In this document: positions 26,849 through 35,006 of the stretch, piece by piece
Layout: each line of letters starts with the position of its first letter
How positions within the stretch are numbered: the stretch's first letter is position 1
Source: Bacillus pseudomycoides
Lineage (GTDB): Bacteria; Bacillota; Bacilli; Bacillales; Bacillaceae_G
NCBI RefSeq assembly: GCF_022811845.1
Contig: NZ_CP064266.1
Span: 4,898,001-4,962,000, forward strand
Direction: 5' to 3'
DNA: 64,000 nt
The notes under the pieces: model-generated
Database searches by the model: none
Told to the model about the DNA's origin: nothing
What the model saw: the letters and a program-made list of their open reading frames with translations, nothing else
Translations under genes and position numbers: made by a program

Positions 26849-27925
26849 TTATTTCTTAAGAGACGCTTCATATGCTTTGTACTCATCTGGAGTAGCAGGT
26901 ACTTTAATTTCACCATCAGTAATTTTCTTTTCAAATTCTTCTATTTTTGTTAAAATTTCTGGATTTACTTTTTTCACATTATCAGTTGTTTTTGCAATAC
27001 CAACACCGTCATCTTTTAAACCGAACTCTTCTACTTTTCCACCTTTTAACTTACCATCTTTTGCTTCTTGTGCTACTTTTGCAACTGCAATATCAACACG
27101 TTTTACCATAGAAGTTAAAGTTACATTTTCTGGCATACCTTCTTGGTTCTGGTCACGGTCAACACCGATTACCCAAACATTTTCACCTTTTTTCTTACGG
27201 TTTTTCGCTTCTGTAAATACACCATTCCCAGTTGCACCTGAAGCATGATAAATTACGTCAATACCTTGGCCATACATTGCTGATGCTAATACAGATCCTT
27301 TTTCTGGTTTATCAAATGCATCCGCATATTGTGCTACAATTTCAATGTTAGGGTTTACCGCTTTTGCCCCAGCTTTAAATCCTGATTCAAATTTCTCAAT
27401 TAATGGACTTTTCACTCCACCAATAAAACCAACTTTATTTGATTTCGTTGTCATTGCTGCTACAGCTCCAACAAGGAAAGAACCTTCATGGTCTTTAAAT
27501 GTAATGCTGGTTACGTTTGGTTTTTTCACAACTGTGTCTACAATCGCAAATTGCTGTTTTGGATATTGATCCGCTACTTTTTCAATTGACTCTTGCATTA
27601 AGTATCCAATCCCAAACGTTGCATTATAATTGCCTTTCGCAAACTTTGTTAAGTTTGGAATATAATCCGAATCCTTACTTGATTGAAGGTAACGATATCC
27701 TTCATTTTTTTTCAAATCGTTATCTTTACCAAACTTCGTTAATCCTTCCCAAGCTGATTGGTTAAATGATTTATCATCAACGCCCCCAACGTCTGTAACC
27801 ATACCAACTTTGAAGCTTTTATCACTTTTCTTGTCACTACTTGCTTTATCCGAGTTACCACATGCACCTAACACTGTACTCGCTGCTAACGTTAATGATA
27901 ATAAAAGACCTACTTTTTTCTTCAT
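26849..27925 (-). CDS. nupN: BMP-family nucleoside-binding lipoprotein (NupN-like)
   Basis: This is the substrate-binding lipoprotein of the importer, BMP/PnrA-like family. The 358 residues start with a lipoprotein signal peptide; the lipobox is LGAC with the acylated Cys at residue 22. A Ser/Lys/Asp-rich tether follows, then the BMP fold with VGMVTDVGGVDDKSFNQSAWEG and a later GVDRDQNQEG. The family binds purine nucleosides, which fits the guanine-type riboswitch upstream. AGGAGGGG precedes the ATG. Confidence 0.94.
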   Translation of the reverse strand: MKKKVGLLLSLTLAASTVLGACGNSDKASSDKKSDKSFKVGMVTDVGGVDDKSFNQSAWEGLTKFGKDNDLKKNEGYRYLQSSKDSDYIPNLTKFAKGNYNATFGIGYLMQESIEKVADQYPKQQFAIVDTVVKKPNVTSITFKDHEGSFLVGAVAAMTTKSNKVGFIGGVKSPLIEKFESGFKAGAKAVNPNIEIVAQYADAFDKPEKGSVLASAMYGQGIDVIYHASGATGNGVFTEAKNRKKKGENVWVIGVDRDQNQEGMPENVTLTSMVKRVDIAVAKVAQEAKDGKLKGGKVEEFGLKDDGVGIAKTTDNVKKVNPEILTKIEEFEKKITDGEIKVPATPDEYKAYEASLKK

Positions 27926-28013
27926 ACTAGAAACCCCTCCTAAATGATATATGTATCTATTAATATGCTAGTGTCCCCTTCTTCTTGCTGTCACCTCCCT
28001 AAAAAGGAACGAG

Positions 28014-28739
28014 TTACATACGTTTTCGTAATACGTGGAAGCTAAATTTATCTGCTCTAAAATAATTAATAGAATATAAAATTGGTTCATCATTTTGATC
28101 ATAGTGCATTTGCTTTAGAATCAGCAGCGCTGTTTCTGGCTCGCATTGTAAAATTGGTGATATTTTCGGATGATAACCAATTGGTTCAATATGAGCAACC
28201 GCATATGTAATACGTTTATGCGTGTTATTATGAATAACCGTAAGTAGCGATTCTTCGTTATAATCCGATAAGTCTGGCAATACTTCTTTCGCTAACTTGT
28301 CAATGCAATAGACAACAGGTTCCCCATCTGCTGTACGAACACGCTCAATCATTACTGCCTCAAAGCCTTCATCACTATTAAACTTTTCTTTTTCTTCTTC
28401 TGTTAGACTCGTAGTAGATGATGATAAAAAGATTGTTCCCGGCGTTTTCCCCACACTAGAAATCATATCTGTAATACTAGACAGCTGTTCAATTCCAGAA
28501 GAAAACAGCGGTTTTGCATTCACAAAAGTACCAACGCCATGTCTGCGAATCACAACATTTTCCTCTTCTAAAATACGTAACGCTTCCCGTAAAGTCGCTC
28601 TACTTACGCCAAGTTCTTTCGCTAAATCAAACTCTGAAGGCAACTTTTGTTTTTCTTTATATGCCCCGCTTTTGATTTTTTCTTTAATGTGATCGATCAC
28701 TCGTAAATATAAGTGTCGACTATCGGATTTAACTGACAT
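28014..28739 (-). CDS. ymfC: GntR/HutC-family transcription regulator with UTRA domain
   Basis: This 241-residue regulator has an N-terminal winged helix (about residues 8-75: KLPSEFDLAKELGVSRATLREALRILEEENVVIRRHG split over the motif) and a C-terminal UTRA ligand-binding domain. I start at the ATG at 28737-28739, which follows GGGGGAG; a longer frame runs up to 28811 without a ribosome site. B. subtilis has ymfC here, but without the transporter genes behind it. It is the first gene of the riboswitch transcript, so it may sense the transported nucleoside or a derivative. That is inference. Confidence 0.9.
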   Translation of the reverse strand: MSVKSDSRHLYLRVIDHIKEKIKSGAYKEKQKLPSEFDLAKELGVSRATLREALRILEEENVVIRRHGVGTFVNAKPLFSSGIEQLSSITDMISSVGKTPGTIFLSSSTTSLTEEEKEKFNSDEGFEAVMIERVRTADGEPVVYCIDKLAKEVLPDLSDYNEESLLTVIHNNTHKRITYAVAHIEPIGYHPKISPILQCEPETALLILKQMHYDQNDEPILYSINYFRADKFSFHVLRKRM

Positions 28740-28895
28740 AAGACTCCCCCGCATTCCAATTATTCGACCTCTGATGTAAGACTTCTGTTCTCTTTTTTCA
28801 GCCAACAACATAGTATAGTAACGCTACAATAAAACAAGATTTGTCGAATAAATGTTAATAATTTTTCAAAATGAAATTTTCTATCTTTATTCCAT

Positions 28896-28950
28896 AAAAA
28901 AAACTTTGCACCTCAACATTCCTCATATAGAGAAAAAGTTAGATACAAAG
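28896..28950 (-). terminator. Riboswitch expression platform: terminator hairpin
   Basis: On the minus strand CTTTGTATC (28950-28942) pairs with GGTGCAAAG (28912-28904). The helix continues inward with interruptions, and eight T follow at 28903-28896. The 5' arm CTTTGT can instead pair with ACAAAGG just upstream (28968-28962), and GGGGAAAAGT with ACTTTTTCTC, so termination and antitermination are mutually exclusive. Confidence 0.75.
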
Positions 28951-28978
28951 ATTCCTTACATCCTTTGTTACACACTTT

Positions 28979-29051
28979 TCCCCTCATAGTCTAGCAATTC
29001 ATGGTTGCCAGGTAGAAACTTATGGACCTTATCTCCAAGATTATATGAGGC
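28979..29051 (-). ncRNA. Purine riboswitch aptamer, guanine class
   Basis: The minus strand carries the purine-riboswitch core. It shows the P1 strand CCTCATATAATC, the J1/2-P2-L2 region with TATAATCTTGG and AAGGTCCATAAG, GTTTCTACC, a P3 arm around CTGGCAACC...GAATTGCTAG, and the closing ACTATGAGGGG. The specificity position in the final junction (GACTATG) is C, which selects guanine or hypoxanthine rather than adenine. It lies between a consensus promoter and the GntR-nup operon. Confidence 0.9.
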
Positions 29052-29070
29052 AGTGATTCTTTTCGAAGTA

Positions 29071-29099
29071 ATCGTACCACCTGCTCTCATATGTGTCAA
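29071..29099 (-). promoter_or_regulatory. Sigma-A promoter of the riboswitch-nucleoside transporter operon
   Basis: TTGACA (29094-29099) and TACGAT (29071-29076) are 17 bases apart on the minus strand. The start would lie a few bases before the riboswitch P1 helix. Confidence 0.8.
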
Positions 29100-29171
29100 C
29101 ACAATTCAACATTTTTCACAAGTAATATCGAACATTTTTCAAAAATAACATTGCAAGCATTCGTATTCTAA

Positions 29172-29213
29172 AGAATCAGCATAAATGAAAGCCCTTTCTT
29201 TTATGCTGATTCT
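29172..29213. repeat. 42-bp near-perfect palindrome between spoIIIE and the nup promoter
   Basis: A perfect 14-bp inverted repeat (29172-29185 with 29200-29213; arm AGAATCAGCATAAA) encloses a second, shorter palindrome GAAAG/CTTTC. Together they make an almost continuous hairpin of about 18 bp. No T-run follows on either strand. Its role is unknown. Confidence 0.7.
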
Positions 29214-29236
29214 AGTATATAACAAAAACACTATAT

Positions 29237-29270
29237 AAAAAAGCCTAATTGTAAACAATTAGGCTTTTTT
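29237..29270 (-). terminator. Rho-independent terminator of spoIIIE
   Basis: A stem of about 15 bp (AAAAAAGCCTAATTG with its complement) with a TTTA-like loop sits directly after the spoIIIE stop. T-runs are present on both strands, so it could act in both directions. Confidence 0.9.
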
Positions 29271-29271
29271 A

Positions 29272-31665
29272 TTAAGAACTTTTTTCTTGTATATCTTTAA
29301 TTAGTACTTCTCTTGGTTTACTACCTTCATAAGGTCCAACTACGCCATTCATTTCCATCGCATCAATAAGACGTGCTGCACGTGTATATCCTACTCGGAA
29401 TCTACGTTGCAACATAGAAACAGAAGCTGTTTGCATTTCTACAACGAGCTGAACCGCTTCATCGTATAATTCATCTCCTACTTCTTGCTTTGTTTCCGGT
29501 ACATCTTGCGGTATCATATCTTCTTGATATTGTGCTTTTTGTTGTCCAATAACATATTCTACAACTCTTTCCACTTCATCATCCGATAGAAATGCTCCTT
29601 GTACACGAACTGGTTTTGATGCACCAATTGGTATGAATAGCATATCCCCGCGTCCTAATAATTTCTCTGCGCCTCCGCTATCAAGAATCGTCCGAGAGTC
29701 AGTTTGCGAAGACACAGCAAACGCAATACGAGATGGAATATTCGCTTTAATAACACCTGTAATAACATCAACAGATGGACGTTGCGTCGCGATAATTAAA
29801 TGAATACCAGCAGCACGTGCCATCTGTGCTAAACGCATAATCGCATCTTCTACATCTGAGGAAGCAACCATCATTAAATCAGCCAACTCGTCCACAATTA
29901 CAACAATGTACGGAAGTTCAGGCTGCTTTGCTTCTGATTGGTCATTATGCTGTCTAATGTATTCATTATATCCTTCAATATTACGCGTTCCACTATGAGC
30001 AAACAATTCATAACGGCGCTCCATCTCACTCACAACTTTTTTCAAAGCTTGTGATGCTTTTTTCGGATTTGTTACAACAGGTGTTAATAAATGGGGAACA
30101 CCATTGTATACATTCAACTCTACCATTTTCGGATCAATCATCATTAATTTTACTTCATGAGGTTTGGCACGCATTAAAATACTAACAATAATACCATTAA
30201 TACATACACTCTTTCCGCTACCAGTTGCTCCAGCTACTAATAAATGGGGCATCTTATTTAAACGCGCTAACACTGCTTCACCAGTAATATCACGCCCAAG
30301 ACCGATTAATAATTTTTCTTCCGGATGATTGTTCGCTTTCGAATCAAGTACTTCTCTAAGCGTTACCATCGAAACCTCTGAATTTGGAACTTCAATCCCT
30401 ACTGCTGATTTCCCGGGAATAGGAGCTTCAATACGAATATCTTTCGCAGCTAATGCGAGTGCTAAGTCATCACTCAAACTCACAATTTTACTTACTTTCA
30501 CTCCCATATCAGGATACACTTCATATTTCGTAACTGCAGGTCCTTTATGTACTTTCGTTACTTTTGCTTTCACACCAAAACTTTGGAAAGTACGCTCGAG
30601 CTTACGAGCATTTTCATAAATTTTCTCATTTTCATTTGTAACCTGTTTGTTTTTTGGGAACTTCAATATATCGATAGCAGGAAGCTTATAATCTTTGTTT
30701 TCCACATTTGAAAATTGCATTGGAGGAGCTTTTGCTTCCCCTTCTAGGGATTCAACAATTTTTTCTCCTCGTTTCTTTTGTGGCTGCTCTTTTGATGCAG
30801 ACGGAAGTTCATCTTCCATTACAGGCGATGCAATCAAATCATCGCCAACTTCATCTTCACGATTTTTATCCTTTTCCTCACTTACTGGGTAATTCTCTGT
30901 GAAATTCGAAATAATTGGTGGTCCAATTTCTATTTCTTCTACTGGTTCAACCATCTCTTCTTGTACATCATGGCGTTCACTACGCGTGCGTCTTGTCGTT
31001 TTTTTCTTTTCTGTTTGTTCAGCAGTTCGTTTTGCTCTCCAATCCTTGTAATCCCCTTGCATCACTTGAAATTGACTTCTAAGTATTCGTCCAACTGGGG
31101 CTAGTACTTCCCCAATATGTTTGTTTGTAATGCAAAGTATACCAAGAATAATTAGAATAATCCCAATAATGTAAGCACCTACTTCATCAAACAAAAAGTA
31201 AAACGTTGCAAACATAAGCGCCCCAAACATACCTCCACCTAAATGAACCGTCTCTGCGCCTTTCTTCATCTCAAGAAAGAACATATCTTTTGTGCTCACA
31301 ATTACAGAAGTATTTTCTACCGCTCCGTCTTTTGTAAGAAGGTTAAATAATGTAATATGACTAAACATCAATATTGCTAATACAATTAAATAGACACCGA
31401 TTAATCGTTTATTTAAAAGGTTTGGCCAACCACGTCTTATAACAAACGCAATAGATAAAGCTATTACACCTAATACACCAATTATGTACCATTCGCCAAA
31501 GAAAAAGCGAAAAAATAATACAAACGATTTCCCTACAATACCTAGCTGTAAGATTGTAATGATTGAAAGCGCAAAAAGAGTCAACCCGACGATTTCGTAA
31601 TACAAAGTTGGCTTTATCGTACGTCTTGCTTTTGATTTCGTCCCTCTTTGCTTTTGTTTTACCAT
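29272..31665 (-). CDS. spoIIIE: DNA translocase SpoIIIE (FtsK family)
   Basis: SpoIIIE pumps the chromosome into the forespore across the sporulation septum. The 797 residues show a basic N-terminus, four transmembrane helices (to about residue 175), a charged, poorly conserved linker, and the motor. The motor has Walker A GATGSGKS near 478-485, Walker B IVDELADLMM and the GRGDM loop. A C-terminal winged-helix gamma domain for SRS recognition ends the protein. The ATG at 31663-31665 follows GGGGTGAAGAA. Location beside ylzJ-tepA identifies it as the sporulation paralogue. Confidence 0.96.
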   Translation of the reverse strand: MVKQKQRGTKSKARRTIKPTLYYEIVGLTLFALSIITILQLGIVGKSFVLFFRFFFGEWYIIGVLGVIALSIAFVIRRGWPNLLNKRLIGVYLIVLAILMFSHITLFNLLTKDGAVENTSVIVSTKDMFFLEMKKGAETVHLGGGMFGALMFATFYFLFDEVGAYIIGIILIILGILCITNKHIGEVLAPVGRILRSQFQVMQGDYKDWRAKRTAEQTEKKKTTRRTRSERHDVQEEMVEPVEEIEIGPPIISNFTENYPVSEEKDKNREDEVGDDLIASPVMEDELPSASKEQPQKKRGEKIVESLEGEAKAPPMQFSNVENKDYKLPAIDILKFPKNKQVTNENEKIYENARKLERTFQSFGVKAKVTKVHKGPAVTKYEVYPDMGVKVSKIVSLSDDLALALAAKDIRIEAPIPGKSAVGIEVPNSEVSMVTLREVLDSKANNHPEEKLLIGLGRDITGEAVLARLNKMPHLLVAGATGSGKSVCINGIIVSILMRAKPHEVKLMMIDPKMVELNVYNGVPHLLTPVVTNPKKASQALKKVVSEMERRYELFAHSGTRNIEGYNEYIRQHNDQSEAKQPELPYIVVIVDELADLMMVASSDVEDAIMRLAQMARAAGIHLIIATQRPSVDVITGVIKANIPSRIAFAVSSQTDSRTILDSGGAEKLLGRGDMLFIPIGASKPVRVQGAFLSDDEVERVVEYVIGQQKAQYQEDMIPQDVPETKQEVGDELYDEAVQLVVEMQTASVSMLQRRFRVGYTRAARLIDAMEMNGVVGPYEGSKPREVLIKDIQEKSS

Positions 31666-31798
31666 TTCTTCACCCCAAGTCCAAAAATTAAGTGAAACTT
31701 TCATTCATTGAAAGCATTTTTATGTCATTCATCACATTTTTCAAATCTATTTACATGGCATTTTACAAGATGTGTAAAATACCACGTAAACAGAAGAA

Positions 31799-31819
31799 AG
31801 CAGCCTAATCATGGCTGCT
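31799..31819 (-). terminator. Possible terminator of the tepA-ylzJ unit
   Basis: A 7-bp stem AGCAGCC/GGCTGCT with a 7-base loop is followed by TTCTTCTG on the minus strand. The tract is weak, so termination may be partial. Confidence 0.45.
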
Positions 31820-31875
31820 CAACCGTCTTGTTTTTTATATTATACCATAGCCTCTAAACAAAATCCTTCTTTTTA

Positions 31876-32079
31876 CTAAAAGGTTATTTTCTGTCCTGGC
31901 TCATACTGTAAGTAGTGCGATGGATTGGTACTTAGCACACGAACAACAGAATAGTATTGACTATTCTCTTCAGATACAACCATCTCTACCCCATTCACAT
32001 TCACTATTTTTTGCCGTTCGTACTGCGAATAGTCGGTATGATAAACAAGTTGCTCTGGCATAATGGTATATAAAATCAT
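31876..32079 (-). CDS. ylzJ: YlzJ-like small protein
   Basis: This 67-residue protein of the YlzJ-like family is conserved beside tepA and spoIIIE in Bacillus. No enzymatic motif, signal peptide or membrane helix is visible; the function is unknown. Its ATG overlaps the tepA stop (ATGA), so it is translated with tepA. The sequence begins MILYTIMPEQLVY. Confidence 0.86.
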   Translation of the reverse strand: MILYTIMPEQLVYHTDYSQYERQKIVNVNGVEMVVSEENSQYYSVVRVLSTNPSHYLQYEPGQKITF

Positions 32080-32825
32080 TGCAGTAACTTCCCTTCTTGA
32101 CTTCCATCTGTTCGCATGTCTATTAATTCATTCAATTTTCGAATCGCATCTCCAATACCACCGACATCATCTATAAGGCCATACTTCACTGCATCTATTC
32201 CGATCACATTTGTTCCAATATCACGCGTTAAATTCCCTTTCGCAAACATTAGCTCTTTAAAACGATCTTCCGTCACTTTTGAATGTTTCGTTACAAATCG
32301 AATCACGCGTTCTTGCATTTTATCCAAATACTCAAATGTTTGCGGCACACCAATAACAAGACCGGTCAGACGAACGGGGTGAATCGTCATCGTTGCCGTT
32401 TCAGCAATAAATGAATAATCTGTCGATACTGCAATTGGTACACCTATTGAATGCCCTCCACCTAAAACCAAAGATACAGTTGGTTTCGACAATGAAGCCA
32501 CCATTTCAGAGATTGCCAAACCAGCCTCAACATCCCCTCCCACAGTATTTAGCAATAAAAGTAACCCTTCAATTTTCGGATTCTGCTCAATTGCCACAAT
32601 TTGCGGAATCACATGCTCATATTTCGTCGTTTTATTTTGTGGTGGAAGCTGTATATGTCCTTCTACTTGTCCAACAATCGTTAAACAATGAATACGTGAT
32701 TCGTTCATTTGCGGAACATTCGTTTGACCAAGTTGCTGAATTTTTTCTATTACTGACGCCTCTTTTACATCCTCTTTCGGCTCAACTTCTTTTTCCTCAT
32801 TTGTTAAACCATCACGTTCTGTCAT
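32076..32825 (-). CDS. tepA: TepA, ClpP-like serine protease (SppA/ClpP class)
   Basis: TepA is a cytoplasmic ClpP-fold protease reported in B. subtilis to assist protein secretion and to degrade spore small acid-soluble proteins during germination. The 249 residues have an acidic N-terminus and then the ClpP-like core: NTVGGDVEAGLAISE, the nucleophile Ser in GGGHSIGVP and the His in MTIHPVR. The ATG at 32823-32825 follows AAAGGGGATG. The operon continues into ylzJ with a 4-base overlap. Confidence 0.91.
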   Translation of the reverse strand: MTERDGLTNEEKEVEPKEDVKEASVIEKIQQLGQTNVPQMNESRIHCLTIVGQVEGHIQLPPQNKTTKYEHVIPQIVAIEQNPKIEGLLLLLNTVGGDVEAGLAISEMVASLSKPTVSLVLGGGHSIGVPIAVSTDYSFIAETATMTIHPVRLTGLVIGVPQTFEYLDKMQERVIRFVTKHSKVTEDRFKELMFAKGNLTRDIGTNVIGIDAVKYGLIDDVGGIGDAIRKLNELIDMRTDGSQEGKLLQ

Positions 32826-32901
32826 GTCGCATCCCCTTTCACTCTTATACAACTATTATTTCTTAAGTTGTAGATTTCATGCGATAGAGATGAAAAAGAA
32901 A

Positions 32902-32925
32902 AAAACCACCCGCCAAGGTGGTTTT
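32902..32925 (-). terminator. Rho-independent terminator of rnjB
   Basis: A 9-bp stem AAAACCACC/GGTGGTTTT followed by T-rich sequence on the minus strand begins 1-2 bases after the rnjB stop. Confidence 0.88.
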
Positions 32926-32926
32926 C

Positions 32927-34597
32927 TTATACTTCCATGATAATTGGTAAAATCATCGGTTTTCTCTTCGTTTCCTCATATAGGAACTGCCCTAACAATT
33001 CACGAATATTTTGTTTTAACATGGACCATTCAATAGAATACTCTTTGATGGATTGTTCAACAATTGTACGCACAATATCTGTAGACCTTTCGATTAGTGC
33101 CTCAGATTCACGAACATACACAAAACCACGTGAAATAATTTCTGGTCCAGAGATGATTTTCTTCTCATCTTTTCCAAGCGTCACAACAACAACTAAAATT
33201 CCGTCTTGCGATAACATCTTACGATCACGCAAGACAATATTTCCAACATCACCTACACCTAATCCGTCAATAAGAACATTACCCGCTTGTACCTTACCAG
33301 CTAGCTTTGCTTCTTCTCCTTCAAAAGCAATTACATCGCCTTTTTCCACAATAAAAATATTCTCTTTCAAGACACCAACATCTTCCGCCAAATACGCATG
33401 TGCCTTTTGCATACGAAATTCACCATGTACGGGTATAAAATATTTCGGTTTCATTAAATTCAACATCAATTTCAACTCTTCTTGACTACCATGACCAGAA
33501 ACATGAACTTTTCTTTCTCCATAATAGACAACTTCTGCACCAGCTCTAAATAATAAATCAATGATTTTCGATACTGATATTTCATTACCAGGAATTGGAG
33601 ATGCCGCAATAATAACCGTATCTCCTTTACGAATCGAAATTTGTTTATGAGCTTGCTTCGCCATTCTTGAAAGAGCTGCCATTGGTTCCCCTTGGCTACC
33701 AGTTGTTAAAATTGCTACCTTCTTCTCTGGGAAGTTATCCACTTCTTGCAATGAAATAACCATGCCATCTGGAACGTCTAAATATCCAAGACGTCTTGCG
33801 ATATCCACCACTTTCACCATACTACGTCCTACAACAGCTACTTTACGTCCTGTTTCAGCAGCCGCATCAAATACTTGTTGAATACGATGTACATTAGAGG
33901 CGAAAGAAGCAACGATGATACGGCCTTCTGCACCATAAAACACTTTTGAAATCTCTATTCCAACTTCTTTTTCAGAACCTGTATAACCAGGACGCTCAGC
34001 GTTTGTACTATCTGATAACAGGCAAAGAACACCTTCATTTCCGATTTGTGCCATCTTCCCAAGGTCTGCTCCACTGTTACCAATTGGTGTTTGGTCAAAT
34101 TTAAAATCTCCTGTATATACGATAGCACCTTTTGATGTATGGAAACACACACCAACAGAATCTGGAATACTATGGGTTGTGCCAAAGAATGAAACCGTTG
34201 TCGTATTGAATTCTACTTCTGAATTAGAATCAATTGTTTTTAAATTTACACGACCAAGCATTCCTGCTTCACCAAGTTTTTCTTGTATTAAACCTACCGT
34301 TAATTTAGTTGCATATACTGGGATTGAAAGTTTACGTAATACATAAACAATTCCACCAATGTGATCTTCATGACCATGTGTAATAAATAAACCTTTTACT
34401 CGTTCTTGATTTTCTACTAAATATGTAATGTCAGGGATAACAATATCAATTCCAAACATCTCGTCTCCCGGGAACATCAATCCTGCATCTACAATAAAAA
34501 TCTCGGAATCAATTTCCACACAATACATATTCTTCCCGATTTCACCTACTCCACCGAGAGCAAATACTTTTACAGAATCATTCTCTTTTCTCTTCAT
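32927..34597 (-). CDS. rnjB: Ribonuclease J2-type exo/endoribonuclease
   Basis: This metallo-beta-lactamase/beta-CASP ribonuclease of 556 residues takes part in rRNA and mRNA processing. It has the complete metal motif HGHEDH (residues 74-79), TTHSIPDS, the TGDFKFD segment, and the beta-CASP region with SGHGSQEEL. The position between dapA and tepA marks it as RNase J2. The start MKRKEND (34595-34597) fits the family. Its ribosome site is poor (CCAGGCAACAAC) and can be covered by a long-range helix. Confidence 0.94.
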   Translation of the reverse strand: MKRKENDSVKVFALGGVGEIGKNMYCVEIDSEIFIVDAGLMFPGDEMFGIDIVIPDITYLVENQERVKGLFITHGHEDHIGGIVYVLRKLSIPVYATKLTVGLIQEKLGEAGMLGRVNLKTIDSNSEVEFNTTTVSFFGTTHSIPDSVGVCFHTSKGAIVYTGDFKFDQTPIGNSGADLGKMAQIGNEGVLCLLSDSTNAERPGYTGSEKEVGIEISKVFYGAEGRIIVASFASNVHRIQQVFDAAAETGRKVAVVGRSMVKVVDIARRLGYLDVPDGMVISLQEVDNFPEKKVAILTTGSQGEPMAALSRMAKQAHKQISIRKGDTVIIAASPIPGNEISVSKIIDLLFRAGAEVVYYGERKVHVSGHGSQEELKLMLNLMKPKYFIPVHGEFRMQKAHAYLAEDVGVLKENIFIVEKGDVIAFEGEEAKLAGKVQAGNVLIDGLGVGDVGNIVLRDRKMLSQDGILVVVVTLGKDEKKIISGPEIISRGFVYVRESEALIERSTDIVRTIVEQSIKEYSIEWSMLKQNIRELLGQFLYEETKRKPMILPIIMEV

Positions 34598-34749
34598 GTT
34601 GTTGCCTGGTTTAAAAATCTTACAAACACTGATTTCACTAAAATTGTAGAGACACCAGGGAAACTCTACAACCACCATATATTCACCGTCCAAGACGAAT
34701 GTCCTTACCGTTATGCGATATCATGTTCTCGTTCGTTTTTTAAACCAGG
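34598..34749 (-). promoter_or_regulatory. Structured rnjB leader with a perfect 13-bp long-range inverted repeat
   Basis: On the minus strand CCTGGTTTAAAAA (34749-34737) is exactly complementary to TTTTTAAACCAGG (34617-34605). The second copy contains the only Shine-Dalgarno-like bases (CCAGG) before the rnjB ATG. Between them lies a local hairpin (34644-34651 with 34664-34671) whose loop again carries CCCTGGT, able to pair with ACCAGG. Two exclusive folds are therefore possible. Confidence 0.6.
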
Positions 34750-34966
34750 TTCCACCTCTCTTTCATTATATAAATCAAATATCTTATGCGATATGATATA
34801 AAAATTCCGTTAAACCACAATTTTTCCCAACTTTGCTAAGCATACCCGTACTAAGCTACTTAGCCATATTATAACTGATACAAGAAATAGAACACAAGTT
34901 AAATCGTGAGAAAGAAGAGTGAAGTATATAAATTTCAAGGGAAATACCTGTAAAAATTTCTTTCAA
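34750..34966 (-). other. Upstream part of the rnjB 5' region
   Basis: A TATAAT (34765-34770) lies on the minus strand, but the -35 partner is poor. An 11-base motif ATATCGCATAA (34784-34794) is repeated exactly at 34711-34721 inside the leader. No open frame with a ribosome site is seen. Confidence 0.4.
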
Positions 34967-35006
34967 AATAAAAATGACCTAGTTTTTACACTAGGTCATT
35001 TTTATT
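34967..35006 (-). terminator. Rho-independent terminator of dapA
   Basis: A 16-bp near-perfect stem (core ATGACCTAG/CTAGGTCAT with A/T extensions) spans the dapA stop. T-runs lie on both sides, so it may be bidirectional. Confidence 0.9.

Noticed and set aside
31685..31700. Further copy of the dispersed repeat near the spoIIIE start
   Set aside because: Only TTAAGTGAAACTTT resembles the repeat end; no other block of the element follows.
32937..33485. 182-codon open frame on the plus strand inside rnjB
   Set aside because: It is antisense to the conserved RNase J coding sequence and has no ribosome site or promoter.
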